A stretch of DNA of 64,000 nt from NCBI GenBank assembly GCA_041912595.1, contig JAYRMR010000026.1:1-64000 (forward strand). The letters are read 5' to 3'. A model generated the notes under the pieces. That model saw only the letters and a list, made by a program, of their open reading frames with translations, was not told the DNA's origin and searched no databases. The stretch is from Roseateles_B sp041912595 (GTDB lineage: Bacteria; Pseudomonadota; Gammaproteobacteria; Burkholderiales; Burkholderiaceae_C). Both the position numbers and the translations under genes were made by a program. Positions within the stretch are counted from its first letter, which is position 1; every line of letters begins with the position of its first letter. Shown piece by piece: positions 25,473 through 34,275 of this stretch.

Positions 25473-26516
25473 ATGAGCCAGATCAATCCCTGCGGCCTGC
25501 GCGGCATCGAGTTCACCGAGTTCTGCGGCCCGGACCTGCAGCGCCTGGAAGACCTGTTCTGGGCCTTCGGCTTCTCCAAGCTGCGCCGCCATGCGCACAA
25601 GGACATCCGCTACTTCCGCCAGAACGACATCCACTTCCTGCTCAACGGCGAGCGCGAAGGCCACTCGGCCCAGTTCGCCCGCCGGCATGGCCCGGCCATC
25701 AGCGCGATGGGCTGGCGCGTGGACGACGCCCAGGCCGCGCTGCAGGCCGCCGTGGCGCGCGGTGCCGTCGAGGTGCCGGCCGCGATGAAGGACCATGCCT
25801 ATCCCGCCGTCTGGGGCATCGGCGAGAGCGTGATCTATTTCATCGGCGCCGACCTGGCCGCCTCGGCGCCGCTGTCGCTCTATGAACGCGACTTCGTGGC
25901 GCTGGAGCAGCCGCTCGTCCAGCCGGACAAGGGCTTCCTCGTGGTGGACCACCTGACCAACAACGTGCCCCCCGGCGAGCAGGACCGCTGGGCCTCGTTC
26001 TACCGGGACATCTTCGGCTTCACCCAGGTGCGCTACTTCGACATCCAGGGCGTCAAGACGGGCCTGACCAGCTTCGCGCTGCGCTCGCCGGACGGCTCCT
26101 TCTGCATCCCCATCAACCAGCCCAAGGACGACAAGGACCAGATCGCCGAGTACCTGCGCGAGTACAAGGGCCCGGGCGTGCAGCATCTGGCCTTCCTGAC
26201 GACGGACATCCTGGCCTCGCTGGACGCGCTCGAGGGCAGCCCCATCGAGACGCTGGAGATCGATGACGACTACTACGCCGAGGTCTTCGACCGCGTGCCC
26301 GGCGTGCGCGAGGACCATGCCCGCCTGCAGCAGCACCAGGTGCTCGTGGATGGCGACGAGCAGGGCTATCTGCTGCAGATCTTCACCAAGAACATCATCG
26401 GCCCCATCTTCATCGAGATCATCCAGCGCGCGAACAACCTGGGCTTCGGCGAGGGCAACTTCGGGGCCCTGTTCCGCTCGCTCGAGAAGGACCAGGAGCG
26501 CCGCGGCCTGATCTGA
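25473..26516 (+). CDS. hppD: 4-hydroxyphenylpyruvate dioxygenase
   Basis: A non-heme Fe(II) enzyme turning 4-hydroxyphenylpyruvate into homogentisate, the second step of tyrosine degradation. It has 347 residues, typical for bacterial HPPD. The three iron ligands are visible as His160 (V-V-D-H-L-T-N-N-V), His238 (V-Q-H-L-A-F-L-T) and Glu315 (F-I-E-I-I-Q-R). The ATG follows an AGAGGAGA ribosome-binding site; the upstream in-frame extension lies in the regulatory region. No homogentisate dioxygenase follows in this window. Confidence 0.96.
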   Translation: MSQINPCGLRGIEFTEFCGPDLQRLEDLFWAFGFSKLRRHAHKDIRYFRQNDIHFLLNGEREGHSAQFARRHGPAISAMGWRVDDAQAALQAAVARGAVEVPAAMKDHAYPAVWGIGESVIYFIGADLAASAPLSLYERDFVALEQPLVQPDKGFLVVDHLTNNVPPGEQDRWASFYRDIFGFTQVRYFDIQGVKTGLTSFALRSPDGSFCIPINQPKDDKDQIAEYLREYKGPGVQHLAFLTTDILASLDALEGSPIETLEIDDDYYAEVFDRVPGVREDHARLQQHQVLVDGDEQGYLLQIFTKNIIGPIFIEIIQRANNLGFGEGNFGALFRSLEKDQERRGLI

Positions 26517-26643
26517 GCCGGCCCGGGGGCGCACAAGGCGCCCGGCAGCGCCCACAAGTTCACGCGGGGGCGCTGCGCGCACGGCCGGCGCCCGCCGGGA
26601 GGCGGCCCGCCGCGCTAGCCTAGCGGGAGCCGGAGCCCCGCCC

Positions 26644-27045
26644 ATGACAAAGAAGTTGCTGGTCGTCGAAGACCAGTCCGAGATCCGCCAGCTGCTGCGC
26701 ATGACCCTCGAGGACGACGACCTCGAGATCTTCGAGTGCGCGGATGCCGCCACGGGCGAGATCCTCGCGCGGCAGATCATGCCGGATGCGATCGTGCTCG
26801 ACGTCATGATGCCGGGCCCCTTCGACGGGCTCGAGCTGTGCCGGCGCCTCAAGGCCGACCCCACGATGTCGGCCATCAAGGTGCTGATGGTCAGCGCCCG
26901 CGGCCATCGCAACGATGTGCTGATCGGCCGCCAGGCCGGCGCCGACGAATACCTCATCAAGCCCTTCAGCCCCCTGCGCGTGGCGGAGCAGCTCCGCGCC
27001 TGGTTCGACGGGCCGCCGCCCATCCAGCCCGACATCGCGGTCTGA
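26644..27045 (+). CDS. Single-domain response regulator (receiver only)
   Basis: A 133-residue CheY-like protein. It has the acidic pair Glu9-Asp10, phospho-acceptor Asp53 (V-L-D-V-M-M-P-G), switch Ser84 and Lys106 (I-K-P-F), so it should be phosphorylatable. There is no output domain and no kinase next to it. A close, degenerate paralogue follows 191 bases downstream, evidently a tandem duplication: the two share E-C-A-D-A-A-T and A-D-E-Y-L blocks. Confidence 0.9.
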   Translation: MTKKLLVVEDQSEIRQLLRMTLEDDDLEIFECADAATGEILARQIMPDAIVLDVMMPGPFDGLELCRRLKADPTMSAIKVLMVSARGHRNDVLIGRQAGADEYLIKPFSPLRVAEQLRAWFDGPPPIQPDIAV

Positions 27046-27236
27046 GCGCGGATCGCCCGCCCGCCGCCGCGGCTCCGGGCAAACACCGAGCCCCCGGTTC
27101 GTGACATTTGTCGCGTGCCGCGGTGCGCCGTCACCGGAATCAGGCCGGCGTCAGGACAAACCCCTTGGTCAGGTGTTGCGTGCTTTGCGACCCTTCGCCC
27201 CGGTTTCCCGACAGCCCCCTTTTTGAAAGGTGCGAG

Positions 27237-27635
27237 ATGCGCAAGCAGTTGTTGCTCATTGAATCCCGGACGGACATCCGCCAGCAGTTGCGAGCCAGCC
27301 TCGAGACCGAGGACGTCGACATCCTCGAATGTGCCGACGCTGCCACGGCCGAGATCCTGGCCCGCAGCTGCCGCCCGGACGCCGTCGTGCTGGACCGCTT
27401 CATGCCCGGCCCCGTGGACGGCATGGAGCTGTGCCGCCGCATCAAGGCGGACCCCAGCCTGTGGCGGACCAAGATCCTGATGCTGGGCGGCAATCAGTTC
27501 GAGGACATCGTCATCGACCTGGCCGACGGGGCCGACGAATACCTGCCGGCGGCCTGCAGCGCGCACCACGTGCAGCAGCAGCTCTCCGCCTGGCTGGAAG
27601 ACGTGCCCGAGACGATTCTCGATATCTCGCTGTAA
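27237..27635 (+). CDS. Degenerate receiver-domain protein, paralogue of its neighbour
   Basis: A 132-residue receiver with the same framework as the upstream gene. It keeps Asp53 (V-V-L-D-R-F-M-P-G), but the acidic pair is Glu-Ser (D10 lost), the switch Ser/Thr is Gly84 and the conserved Lys is replaced (Y-L-P-A-A-C instead of Y-L-I-K-P-F). Phosphorylation-dependent switching is therefore doubtful, and it may act as a constitutive or competitive partner. AAAGG precedes the ATG; the frame extends upstream without protein-like sequence. Confidence 0.8.
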   Translation: MRKQLLLIESRTDIRQQLRASLETEDVDILECADAATAEILARSCRPDAVVLDRFMPGPVDGMELCRRIKADPSLWRTKILMLGGNQFEDIVIDLADGADEYLPAACSAHHVQQQLSAWLEDVPETILDISL

Positions 27636-27659
27636 CTGCCGCGCCCTATCATGGGCCGC

Positions 27660-28025
27660 ATGAAGCTGGCCCTGATCGCCCACGACGGCAAGAAACAGGA
27701 GATGGTCGCGCTCGCGACCGAGTTCCGCGGGTTCCTCGCCCGCTGCACGCTGATGGCCACCGGCACGACCGGCGGCCGTCTGCAGCGCGAATGCGGCCTC
27801 ACGGTCGAGTGCCTGCTCTCCGGCCCCCTGGGCGGTGACCTGCAGATCGGGGCCCGCCTGGCCGTGGGCGAGGTGGACGCCGTGATCTTTCTGCGCGACC
27901 CCATGACCCCGCAGCCGCACGAGCCGGACATCAACGCCCTCGTGCGCGCCTGCGACGTGCACGACGTGCCCTGCGCCACCAACATCGCGAGCGCCCGGCT
28001 GCTGCTGGGCGCGCTGCAGGGCTAG
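27660..28025 (+). CDS. mgsA: Methylglyoxal synthase
   Basis: Converts dihydroxyacetone phosphate to methylglyoxal and phosphate, a bypass of lower glycolysis. It has 121 residues, shorter than E. coli MgsA (152) because the N- and C-terminal extensions are missing. Conserved I-A-H-D-x-K-K, T-G-T-T-G-G, S-G-P-L-G-G-D, D-P-x-x-x-x-P-H-x-P-D and A-T-N-I-A-S-A are all present, including the catalytic Asp and His. An ATG three codons upstream is an alternative start; neither has a clear ribosome-binding site. Confidence 0.9.
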   Translation: MKLALIAHDGKKQEMVALATEFRGFLARCTLMATGTTGGRLQRECGLTVECLLSGPLGGDLQIGARLAVGEVDAVIFLRDPMTPQPHEPDINALVRACDVHDVPCATNIASARLLLGALQG

Positions 28026-28029
28026 CCGC

Positions 28030-28695
28030 TCAGGCCAGGTGCGCCTTCAGGAAGGCGACGCTGCGCTGCCAGGCCAGCTCCGCCGCGGTGGCGTCGTAGA
28101 CCTCGGGCCTTGCCGCGTTGAAGAAGGCGTGATCGGCCTCGTAGTGATGGCACTCGGGCGTTTGCCCCGCGCCGCGCATCGCCGATTCCAGCTGCGCCGC
28201 CGCCGCGGGCGTGCACCAGTCGTCGCGCGTCGCGAAGTGGCCCATGAAGGGCACGCGGATGCGGGCCGGGTCGGCGAAGGTGGCCGGCGGAATCCCGTAG
28301 AAGCACACCGCCGCACCCAGCTCGGGCACATGCACCGCCGCCGCGACGGTGAGCGCGCCCCCCATGCAGAAGCCGAGCGTGCCCACCTGGCGCCCCTGGG
28401 CGGCCAGATGCTGCACGGCGCCGCGCAGGTCCTGGTGCGTGGCATCGGGGAAGTCCAGCCCGTTCATGAGGTGGCTGGCTTCGTCCGCGCTGCTCGCGAG
28501 GCGGCCGCGGTAGAGGTCCGGGGCCAGCGTCTCGAAGCCGGCGGCGGCGAAGCGGTCAGCCACGGCGCGGATGTGGTCGTTGAGCCCCCACCATTCCTGG
28601 ATCAGCACCAGACCGGGCGAGCCCGGCGCGGCCGACGCCAGATAGCCCTGGCTGCGCTGCCCGTCCGGGCGGCTGAACTCGATCATCTGTCCCAT
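28030..28695 (-). CDS. Dienelactone hydrolase family protein
   Basis: A 221-residue alpha/beta-hydrolase. The nucleophile is the cysteine of G-F-C-M-G-G, as in true dienelactone hydrolases; the acid is in R-D-D-W-C-T-P and the histidine in E-A-D-H-A-F-F. Q-E-W-W-G-L-N near residue 35 is the family oxyanion region. AGGAGA seven bases upstream sets the start. It may hydrolyse lactones or carboxymethylene-type substrates in aromatic degradation; no chlorocatechol genes accompany it. It converges on mgsA with a 4-base gap. Confidence 0.9.
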   Translation of the reverse strand: MGQMIEFSRPDGQRSQGYLASAAPGSPGLVLIQEWWGLNDHIRAVADRFAAAGFETLAPDLYRGRLASSADEASHLMNGLDFPDATHQDLRGAVQHLAAQGRQVGTLGFCMGGALTVAAAVHVPELGAAVCFYGIPPATFADPARIRVPFMGHFATRDDWCTPAAAAQLESAMRGAGQTPECHHYEADHAFFNAARPEVYDATAAELAWQRSVAFLKAHLA

Positions 28696-28783
28696 GCGGC
28701 GTCTCCTGGCGGGTGTGGGGCGGGCGCTGGCTATCATCGCACCGGCACGGCCGACGGAACCGGCCGGCCAGGGGAGGACACAC

Positions 28784-29755
28784 ATGAGTCTGCATGAGCA
28801 GCTGTATCGATGGACGGCCGAGCAAGACCTGGCACCGCCGCAGGCCCGCCAGCTCTGGGCCCTCAGCGGGCTGGGCCAGCCGCCGCGCGACGTGCTCGCG
28901 CGCCTGCGCCTCGGCGCGGCCGGCCTGGCCGCGGGGCTGCTGGGCCTGGGCGTCGTGATGTGGGTGGCGGCCAACTGGGGCGAACTGCCTCGCGTGGCCC
29001 GCTTCGCTCTGTTGCAGGGCCTGCTGGCGAGCACGCTGCTGGGCGCCTGGGCACGCCCCGTCTGGCGCGGGGCCTTCGGCCTGCTCGCGCTGCTCGGCCT
29101 CGGCGGCCTGCTGGCGCTGTTCGGCCAGACCTACCCGACGGGGGCCGACGCCTGGCAGCTCTTCGCGCTGTGGGCGGCCCTGGCGCTGCCCCTGTGCTGG
29201 GGCGCCCGCAGCGAGCTCGTGTGGACGCCCTGGGTGCTGGTGGCGGTCACGGCCATCGGTCTGTGGATGCATGCCCATGTCGGCTTCCGGTGGACCGTCA
29301 CGACCTCGACGCTGTGGGTGCATGCCTGCGGCTTCGTGGCGCTCGCCCTGCTGTGCGCCGCCATGGCCCTGAAGCCGCCGACGTCCGGCGTGCAGCCTTG
29401 GGCCTGGCGGGCCGCGGTGCTGCTGGGCGTGATCTCGCTGTCCGCCACGGCCCTGGGCGGCCTGTTTGAACGTCAGCTGCAGCCGCAGTACGGGCTCGGC
29501 CTGGCCGTGCTGGCCGGCGGGCTGGTGGCGGCCTGGCAGTGGCGCGAGGTGTACGCGCTGAGCGCCCAGGCGCTGGCGATGGACACCCTGCTGCTGTGCG
29601 GCCTGGCCCGCCTGATGCTGGAAGGCCAGCGCGGCGAGCCCCTCGGCACGCTGCTCATGCTGGGGCTGGCGGCCGCGGGGCTCCTGACGCTGAGCGTGCA
29701 GCTCATCCTGCGCCGCACCCGCGATGCGGCCGCCACGCCGGAGGTCACGCCATGA
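28784..29755 (+). CDS. DUF2157-domain membrane protein
   Basis: A 323-residue inner-membrane protein. The cytosolic N-terminus (~45 residues) is the start of the DUF2157 domain, followed by about nine hydrophobic segments. GGGAGG precedes the ATG. Its stop overlaps the start of the next gene (ATGA), so the DUF2157 and GDYXXLXY proteins are co-translated, as they usually are when found together. Function is unknown. Confidence 0.8.
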   Translation: MSLHEQLYRWTAEQDLAPPQARQLWALSGLGQPPRDVLARLRLGAAGLAAGLLGLGVVMWVAANWGELPRVARFALLQGLLASTLLGAWARPVWRGAFGLLALLGLGGLLALFGQTYPTGADAWQLFALWAALALPLCWGARSELVWTPWVLVAVTAIGLWMHAHVGFRWTVTTSTLWVHACGFVALALLCAAMALKPPTSGVQPWAWRAAVLLGVISLSATALGGLFERQLQPQYGLGLAVLAGGLVAAWQWREVYALSAQALAMDTLLLCGLARLMLEGQRGEPLGTLLMLGLAAAGLLTLSVQLILRRTRDAAATPEVTP

Positions 29756-31368
29756 CGACACCTGACATCCCCGACTGGATGGAGGCGGCCCGCCAGCAGG
29801 GCCTGCTCCCGCCTCAGGCCGGGCTGCCGGCGCCGGCGCGCCCCTGGCCCGTCCAGCTGCTGTCGGCGCTGGGCGCCTGGCTCGCGGTGATCCCGCTGCT
29901 GTTCTTCCTGGCCCTCTTCTTCGAACGCGCCTGGCGGCACGGCCCCACGGCCTACCTCGTGGGTGGGGCGCTGCTGGCGGCGGCCCTGATCATCCTGCGG
30001 CAAGGGCGCGCGGGTCAGTTCCTCGAGCAGCTGGCCCTGCCGCTTCTCCTGCTGGGCGTGTGCAGCGTCGGCTACGCCTTCGGCCGCGATCTGCCTTACC
30101 GCGGCGCACTCACGGCTTCGCTGGCCGTGTGCGCCGGCCTGGTGCTCGCCTTGCCGCGGCACTGGCTGCGCCTGCTCATCGGCATGGCCGGATCCTGGCT
30201 GTGCATGGCCCTCGTGCCCGGCGGGCAGTGGGGCGTGGGCATGGTGGCCCTGTGGTGGGCGATCTACCTCGCGCTGGGCGTCTGGGCCGTGGCGCAGGCC
30301 TGGGTCCATGCCCAGGGGCTGCAGGCCGGCGGGGCCGAGAACGCGGCGCTGCTGGAGCCCGTGCTGCGAGGCTGGGCGCTGGGCCTGCTGCCCGCGCTGG
30401 CGTGGCTCTGTGGCCCGAGCTTCATGATGGCGGGGGCGCTGGGGTCAGGTCTTGCCCGCGAGCTCCACGGCGCGCTCGGGCCCAGCCTCTGGCAGGCGGA
30501 CCGGATGGGGCCGGCGCTGCTGTCCGTCCTGTCCGCGGGCCTGGCCCACTGGCAGCTCGCGCGAGCCTGGCCCGCTCTGGGACGTCCGCGCCTGTGGGTG
30601 CCGGCACTGCTGCTGATGGGCCTCGCCTGGGTCCTGCCGGCGCTGGGAGCCTGCCTGCTGCTGCTGAGTCTGGCCGTCGTGCGCGGCCGCCGGGTGCTGG
30701 CGCTGAGCGCCGCTGCGACGGGTCTGTGGGCGCTCGGCAGCTTCTACTACCAGCTGAACCTGCCGCTCACGGACAAGGCCCTGATCCTCGTCGCCGCCGG
30801 CGCGCTGCTGGGGGCCTGGCTGTGGCTCACCCGCGAGCGGACGGGTGCCGCGGCGCCGGCGCGCGCGTCGCAGCCGGACCCGGGCGCGCGGGCCGTGGCC
30901 CTGTGCGCGCTGCTGGCCCTCGGCCTCGTCAACGGGCTGATCTGGCAGAAGGAGACCCTGATCGCCCAAGGCCGACCGCTCTTCGTGAGCCTGGCGCCCA
31001 TCGATCCGCGCTCGCTCATCCAGGGCGACTACATGCGCATCGCCTATGCCCTGCCGTCCACGCCCGAGGTCGAGGGGCTGATCGGCCCGTGGCAGCGCCG
31101 GCCGCGCGTGGAAGCGGCGGTCGATGCCCGCGGGGTGCTGGGTCGGGCGCGGCTGCTGCAAGCGGACGAGGCGCCCACGCCGGGCCTGCAGGTGCTGGAA
31201 CTGAGCCCCGTGAACGGCCGCTGGACGCTGGTCAGCGACGCCTGGTACTTCGCCGAGGGGCAGGAGCCGGTGTTCCGCACCGCGGCCTATGGCGAGTTCC
31301 GCGTGATGCCGGACGGCCGCGCCCTGCTGGTCGGCCTGGTCGACAAGGACCTGCACCGCCTGCCCTGA
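29752..31368 (+). CDS. DUF4401/GDYXXLXY fusion membrane protein
   Basis: A 538-residue protein with about a dozen membrane segments in a DUF4401-like region (to ~residue 370), followed by a soluble-looking C-terminal domain carrying G-D-Y-M-R-I-A-Y, the motif that names the GDYXXLXY family. These two families are often separate genes; here they are fused. It is translationally coupled to the DUF2157 gene. The dispersed 14-bp motif is present near the middle, read here as G-S-G-L-A. Function is unknown. Confidence 0.8.
   Translation: MTTPDIPDWMEAARQQGLLPPQAGLPAPARPWPVQLLSALGAWLAVIPLLFFLALFFERAWRHGPTAYLVGGALLAAALIILRQGRAGQFLEQLALPLLLLGVCSVGYAFGRDLPYRGALTASLAVCAGLVLALPRHWLRLLIGMAGSWLCMALVPGGQWGVGMVALWWAIYLALGVWAVAQAWVHAQGLQAGGAENAALLEPVLRGWALGLLPALAWLCGPSFMMAGALGSGLARELHGALGPSLWQADRMGPALLSVLSAGLAHWQLARAWPALGRPRLWVPALLLMGLAWVLPALGACLLLLSLAVVRGRRVLALSAAATGLWALGSFYYQLNLPLTDKALILVAAGALLGAWLWLTRERTGAAAPARASQPDPGARAVALCALLALGLVNGLIWQKETLIAQGRPLFVSLAPIDPRSLIQGDYMRIAYALPSTPEVEGLIGPWQRRPRVEAAVDARGVLGRARLLQADEAPTPGLQVLELSPVNGRWTLVSDAWYFAEGQEPVFRTAAYGEFRVMPDGRALLVGLVDKDLHRLP
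30441..30454 (-). repeat. Dispersed motif, copy 4 (reverse orientation)
   Basis: GGGGTCAGGTCTTG on the plus strand inside the DUF4401/GDYXXLXY gene. It is the only exact copy in this orientation and is read in a different frame (Gly-Ser-Gly-Leu). Confidence 0.85.
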
Positions 31369-31380
31369 GGCCGGGGCGGC

Positions 31381-31650
31381 TCAGCCCTCGCCGGGCTCGC
31401 CGCCGTCCAGCATCAGGTCGATGAGCTGGTGCAGGAAGTCCAGCGCCTCCTCGGCGGTGGCGAAGTAGTACTCGCCCCCAAGGTCCGCGGCGTCGCCGTC
31501 CGGGCCGATGTGGGCCAGGCCCCAGCCCTCGGCGCCGCCCCCGATGGCCAGCACCGCGAAGGTGCCGGGCGGCAGCTCGCGGGCGCTGCCGCTGGTGATG
31601 CGGATGTCCTTGCCGCGGTAGGTCTGGAAGCGTTTGAGGGGCTCGTACAT
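31381..31650 (-). CDS. Small hypothetical protein (89 aa)
   Basis: An 89-residue acidic protein beginning M-Y-E-P-L-K-R-F-Q-T-Y-R-G-K-D-I-R-I. It has a central glycine-rich turn (I-G-G-G-A-E-G-W-G-L-A-H-I-G) and an acidic C-terminal helix (E-E-A-L-D-F-L-H-Q-L-I). No family is recognised. The frame is open upstream, but coding character begins at this Met. It diverges from the DUF427 gene and converges on the preceding membrane-protein gene with a 12-base gap. Confidence 0.6.
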   Translation of the reverse strand: MYEPLKRFQTYRGKDIRITSGSARELPPGTFAVLAIGGGAEGWGLAHIGPDGDAADLGGEYYFATAEEALDFLHQLIDLMLDGGEPGEG

Positions 31651-31716
31651 CCGGTGGATTGTCGGTGCAGCCGGCCGCCCTATAGTCGCGGCATCTTCAA
31701 TTCGGGAGTCCCGGGC

Positions 31717-31995
31717 ATGAAAGCCATCTGGAACGGCGTGACGCTCGCCGAGAGCAACGACACGGTGCTGGTCGACGGCAACCACTACTTCCCCGAGGCC
31801 TCGCTGAACAAGGCCTACACCAGCTTCAGCAACCACCGCAGCAGCAGCGAGAAGGGGCAGGCGCAGTACCTGAGCCTGCTCGTGAACGGCGAGTTCAACC
31901 CCGATGCCGTGTGGTTCTACGCCGAGCCCAACGAGGCCTTCGCCGCCATCCGGGGGCGCGTGGCCTTCTGGAAGGGTGTGCAGATCGTCGAGTGA
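31717..31995 (+). CDS. DUF427-domain protein
   Basis: A 92-residue DUF427 protein: M-K-A-I-W-N-G-V-x-L-A-E-S, Y-F-P-x-x-S-L, and A-V-W-F-Y-A-E-P near the C-terminus, all typical of this small beta-rich family. GGGAG precedes the ATG. Function is unknown. It converges on the GGDEF-EAL gene. Confidence 0.88.
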   Translation: MKAIWNGVTLAESNDTVLVDGNHYFPEASLNKAYTSFSNHRSSSEKGQAQYLSLLVNGEFNPDAVWFYAEPNEAFAAIRGRVAFWKGVQIVE

Positions 31996-32008
31996 GCGGC
32001 CCGCGGCC

Positions 32009-33802
32009 TCAGTGCCGCTGCTGCCAGCGCTCCAGCCAGCCTGGCAGATCCGCGAAGGGCATGGGCCGGCTGATGCCGTAGCCCTGGCCGCAGTGGCAGC
32101 CCAGATCCAGCAGGCGCTGCCAGCAGTCCGCGTTCTCCACGCCTTCGGCCACCAGGCGGATGTCCAGCGCGCGGCAGAACACCACGAGGCTGGTCACCAG
32201 AGACAAGTCGAACTGGTTCTGGCCGAGCGTGAGGATGTAGGACTTGTCGATCTTGATCTCCTTGATGGCGAACTCGCGCAGGTAGCCGAAGGAGGTGAAG
32301 CCCGCTCCGAAATCATCGATGGACAGCGCGATGCCCTCGGCCGCCAGCGCGTCGATGACGCGCCGGGCCTGCACCGGGTTGGCGATGAGCGCCGTCTCGG
32401 TCAGCTCCAGGGTCAGCTGCGAGGGCTGCAGGCCGTGGCGCTGCAGCACGGCCAGCAGCTGCTCGACGAAGTCCGCATGCTCCAGCATCCGGGCCGACAG
32501 GTTGATGGCCACATGGGCGACGTCCGGGCCACCGGGCAGGGCGGCGGCCTGCGCCAGCGCCTGGAGCTGCGCGAGCTGGGCCAGCACGCGCTCGAAGGTC
32601 TCCATCGTGAAGCGCGGCAGCAGGGCCGAGGGCTCGACGGCGGCGATGAACACATCCGGCGCGATCGCGCCGAACTTGCGGTGCTGCCAGCGCGCCAGGG
32701 CCTCGAAGCCCAGCACGCGCCCGTCCCGCAGGTCGATCTTGGGCTGCCAGTGCCATTGCAGCTCGCCGCGGTCCAGCGCGAGCTCCAGGTCGCCCAGCAA
32801 AGTCATGCGGTCCATGAAGTTGCTGCTCTTGGGCTCCAGGGCGTCGTAGATCACCGCCTTGTCGACGCCCTTCTTGGCGCGGTACATGGCGTTGTCGGCG
32901 CGGCTCAGCAGCGTGTTCGGATCCTGGCCGTGCTGCGGGCACAGGGCGATGCCGACCGAGGCGCCGACCTTCAGCACGTCGCCCTGCAGCGCGAAGGGCT
33001 GCTCAAGCAGACGCACCACCTTCAGCCCGAGCGCCTGCGCCACCTCCAGCGAATGCACGCCGTGCAGGATCATCGCGAACTCGTCGCCCCCGAGCCGGGC
33101 CACGGTGTCGGCCTCGCGCACGCTGTCCTCCAGCCGCCGGGCCACCTCGACCAGCAGCCGGTCGCCCACGGCGTGCCCCAGGAGGTCGTTCACCTCCTTG
33201 AAGCGGTCCAGGTCCAGCATCAGCACGGCGAAGGGGTCGGCCTTGCGGCGGTGGATCATGCACAGCTGCTCGAGCCGGTCGAAGAAGACGTGGCGGTTGG
33301 GCAAGTCGGTGAGCGCGTCGTGCAGGCTCTTGTGCAGCAGGTCCTGCTCGGCCTGCCGGAGCCGGGCCTGGACCTGGATCCAGTGCAGGCCCTCGTCGAT
33401 CGCGCTGCTGACCTTGTCGGCCGAGAGGTCGAGCTTGGAGAGGTACTCATGGATGCCCAGCTTGATGGCGTCGGCGGCGGTCTTCTCGCTGCCGCCGCCG
33501 GTGACGGCCACCACCACGCAGTCCGCCCCCACGCTCTCCCAGATGTCGGGCAGCAGTTCGCGGCCATCGCCGTCGTCCAGCTTGAAGTCCAGGAAGATGA
33601 AGGAGAAGCGCACCTTGCGCTCGCGCAGCTCGTTCAGCGCGCTGGACTTCGAGGAGGCCTCGGCGATGTGGATGGGCAGGCGGTAGCGCCGAAGCATGCG
33701 CGCGAGGCGCTCGCGGTCGACGTCGTCGTCGTCCACCACCAGGGCGTGGATCTCATCCGGGGTCGAACCGGTCGGTGAGGCGGGGACGCGCAAGGCCGTC
33801 AT
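32009..33802 (-). CDS. Receiver-GGDEF-EAL cyclic-di-GMP signalling protein
   Basis: A 597-residue three-domain protein. The receiver (about 18-130) has acidic residues D-D-D-D and phospho-acceptor Asp72. GGDEF at 238-242 is intact, with an R-E-A-D inhibitory site five residues before it. The EAL domain starts at E-A-L 367-369 (F-E-A-L-A-R-W) and runs to ~590 with the usual E, N, D and K positions present. It may therefore make or degrade cyclic-di-GMP; which dominates cannot be told. It is the last gene of an operon: PAS kinase, receiver, then this protein. Confidence 0.92.
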   Translation of the reverse strand: MTALRVPASPTGSTPDEIHALVVDDDDVDRERLARMLRRYRLPIHIAEASSKSSALNELRERKVRFSFIFLDFKLDDGDGRELLPDIWESVGADCVVVAVTGGGSEKTAADAIKLGIHEYLSKLDLSADKVSSAIDEGLHWIQVQARLRQAEQDLLHKSLHDALTDLPNRHVFFDRLEQLCMIHRRKADPFAVLMLDLDRFKEVNDLLGHAVGDRLLVEVARRLEDSVREADTVARLGGDEFAMILHGVHSLEVAQALGLKVVRLLEQPFALQGDVLKVGASVGIALCPQHGQDPNTLLSRADNAMYRAKKGVDKAVIYDALEPKSSNFMDRMTLLGDLELALDRGELQWHWQPKIDLRDGRVLGFEALARWQHRKFGAIAPDVFIAAVEPSALLPRFTMETFERVLAQLAQLQALAQAAALPGGPDVAHVAINLSARMLEHADFVEQLLAVLQRHGLQPSQLTLELTETALIANPVQARRVIDALAAEGIALSIDDFGAGFTSFGYLREFAIKEIKIDKSYILTLGQNQFDLSLVTSLVVFCRALDIRLVAEGVENADCWQRLLDLGCHCGQGYGISRPMPFADLPGWLERWQQRH

Positions 33803-33816
33803 GCGGAGGCTTTCTC

Positions 33817-34275
33817 TCAGGGCAGGCGGACCGAGGCCGCGTACTTGTCCAGGAAGTTGGCGAGCAGCGAGAACTGTGGCCCCACGGCCGACTTGACCAT
33901 GAAGCCGGCCACGTTCTCGTTGTAGGCGCGCGTGCGATCGGCATCGCGGGAGGACGTCGTCAGCACGAAGACCACCGTCTGCTTGAGCGCCGGGTCCTTG
34001 CGCACGGCCTCGAGGAACTGGAAGCCGTCCATGCGGGGCATGTTGAGGTCCAGGAGCACGAGATAGGGTGGGCTCAGGCGGCGGCTGGGGTGCTGGTTGC
34101 GCAGGATCTCCAGGGCCACGAGGCCGTCCTCCGCGGTGACGGTCTGGCAGTGCACGCCGAGCTTGCGGAAGCTGCGCAGCACGCCCTCGGTGGCGACGTC
34201 GTCGTCGTCGACCAGCAGCACGCTGAAGGGCGGCGCCAGGGCCGCGGCCGCCGGGGCGAGGGTGTCAGGATTCAT
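33817..34275 (-). CDS. Response regulator (Rcp1-like receiver)
   Basis: A 152-residue receiver with the acidic cluster V-D-D-D-D, phospho-acceptor in L-L-D-L-N-M-P-R-M-D-G, switch Thr in L-T-T-S-S and the Lys in V-K-S. It resembles the receivers paired with phytochrome-like kinases (Rcp1 type). A strong AAGGAGG site precedes the ATG, which lies inside the end of the kinase gene (11-base overlap). It is the likely direct phospho-partner of that kinase. Confidence 0.9.
   Translation of the reverse strand: MNPDTLAPAAAALAPPFSVLLVDDDDVATEGVLRSFRKLGVHCQTVTAEDGLVALEILRNQHPSRRLSPPYLVLLDLNMPRMDGFQFLEAVRKDPALKQTVVFVLTTSSRDADRTRAYNENVAGFMVKSAVGPQFSLLANFLDKYAASVRLP

Noticed and set aside
27161..27176. 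GGTCAGGTGTTG as another copy of the dispersed motif
   Set aside because: It matches only the central part with mismatches at informative positions; common CCTGACC fragments elsewhere were excluded for the same reason.
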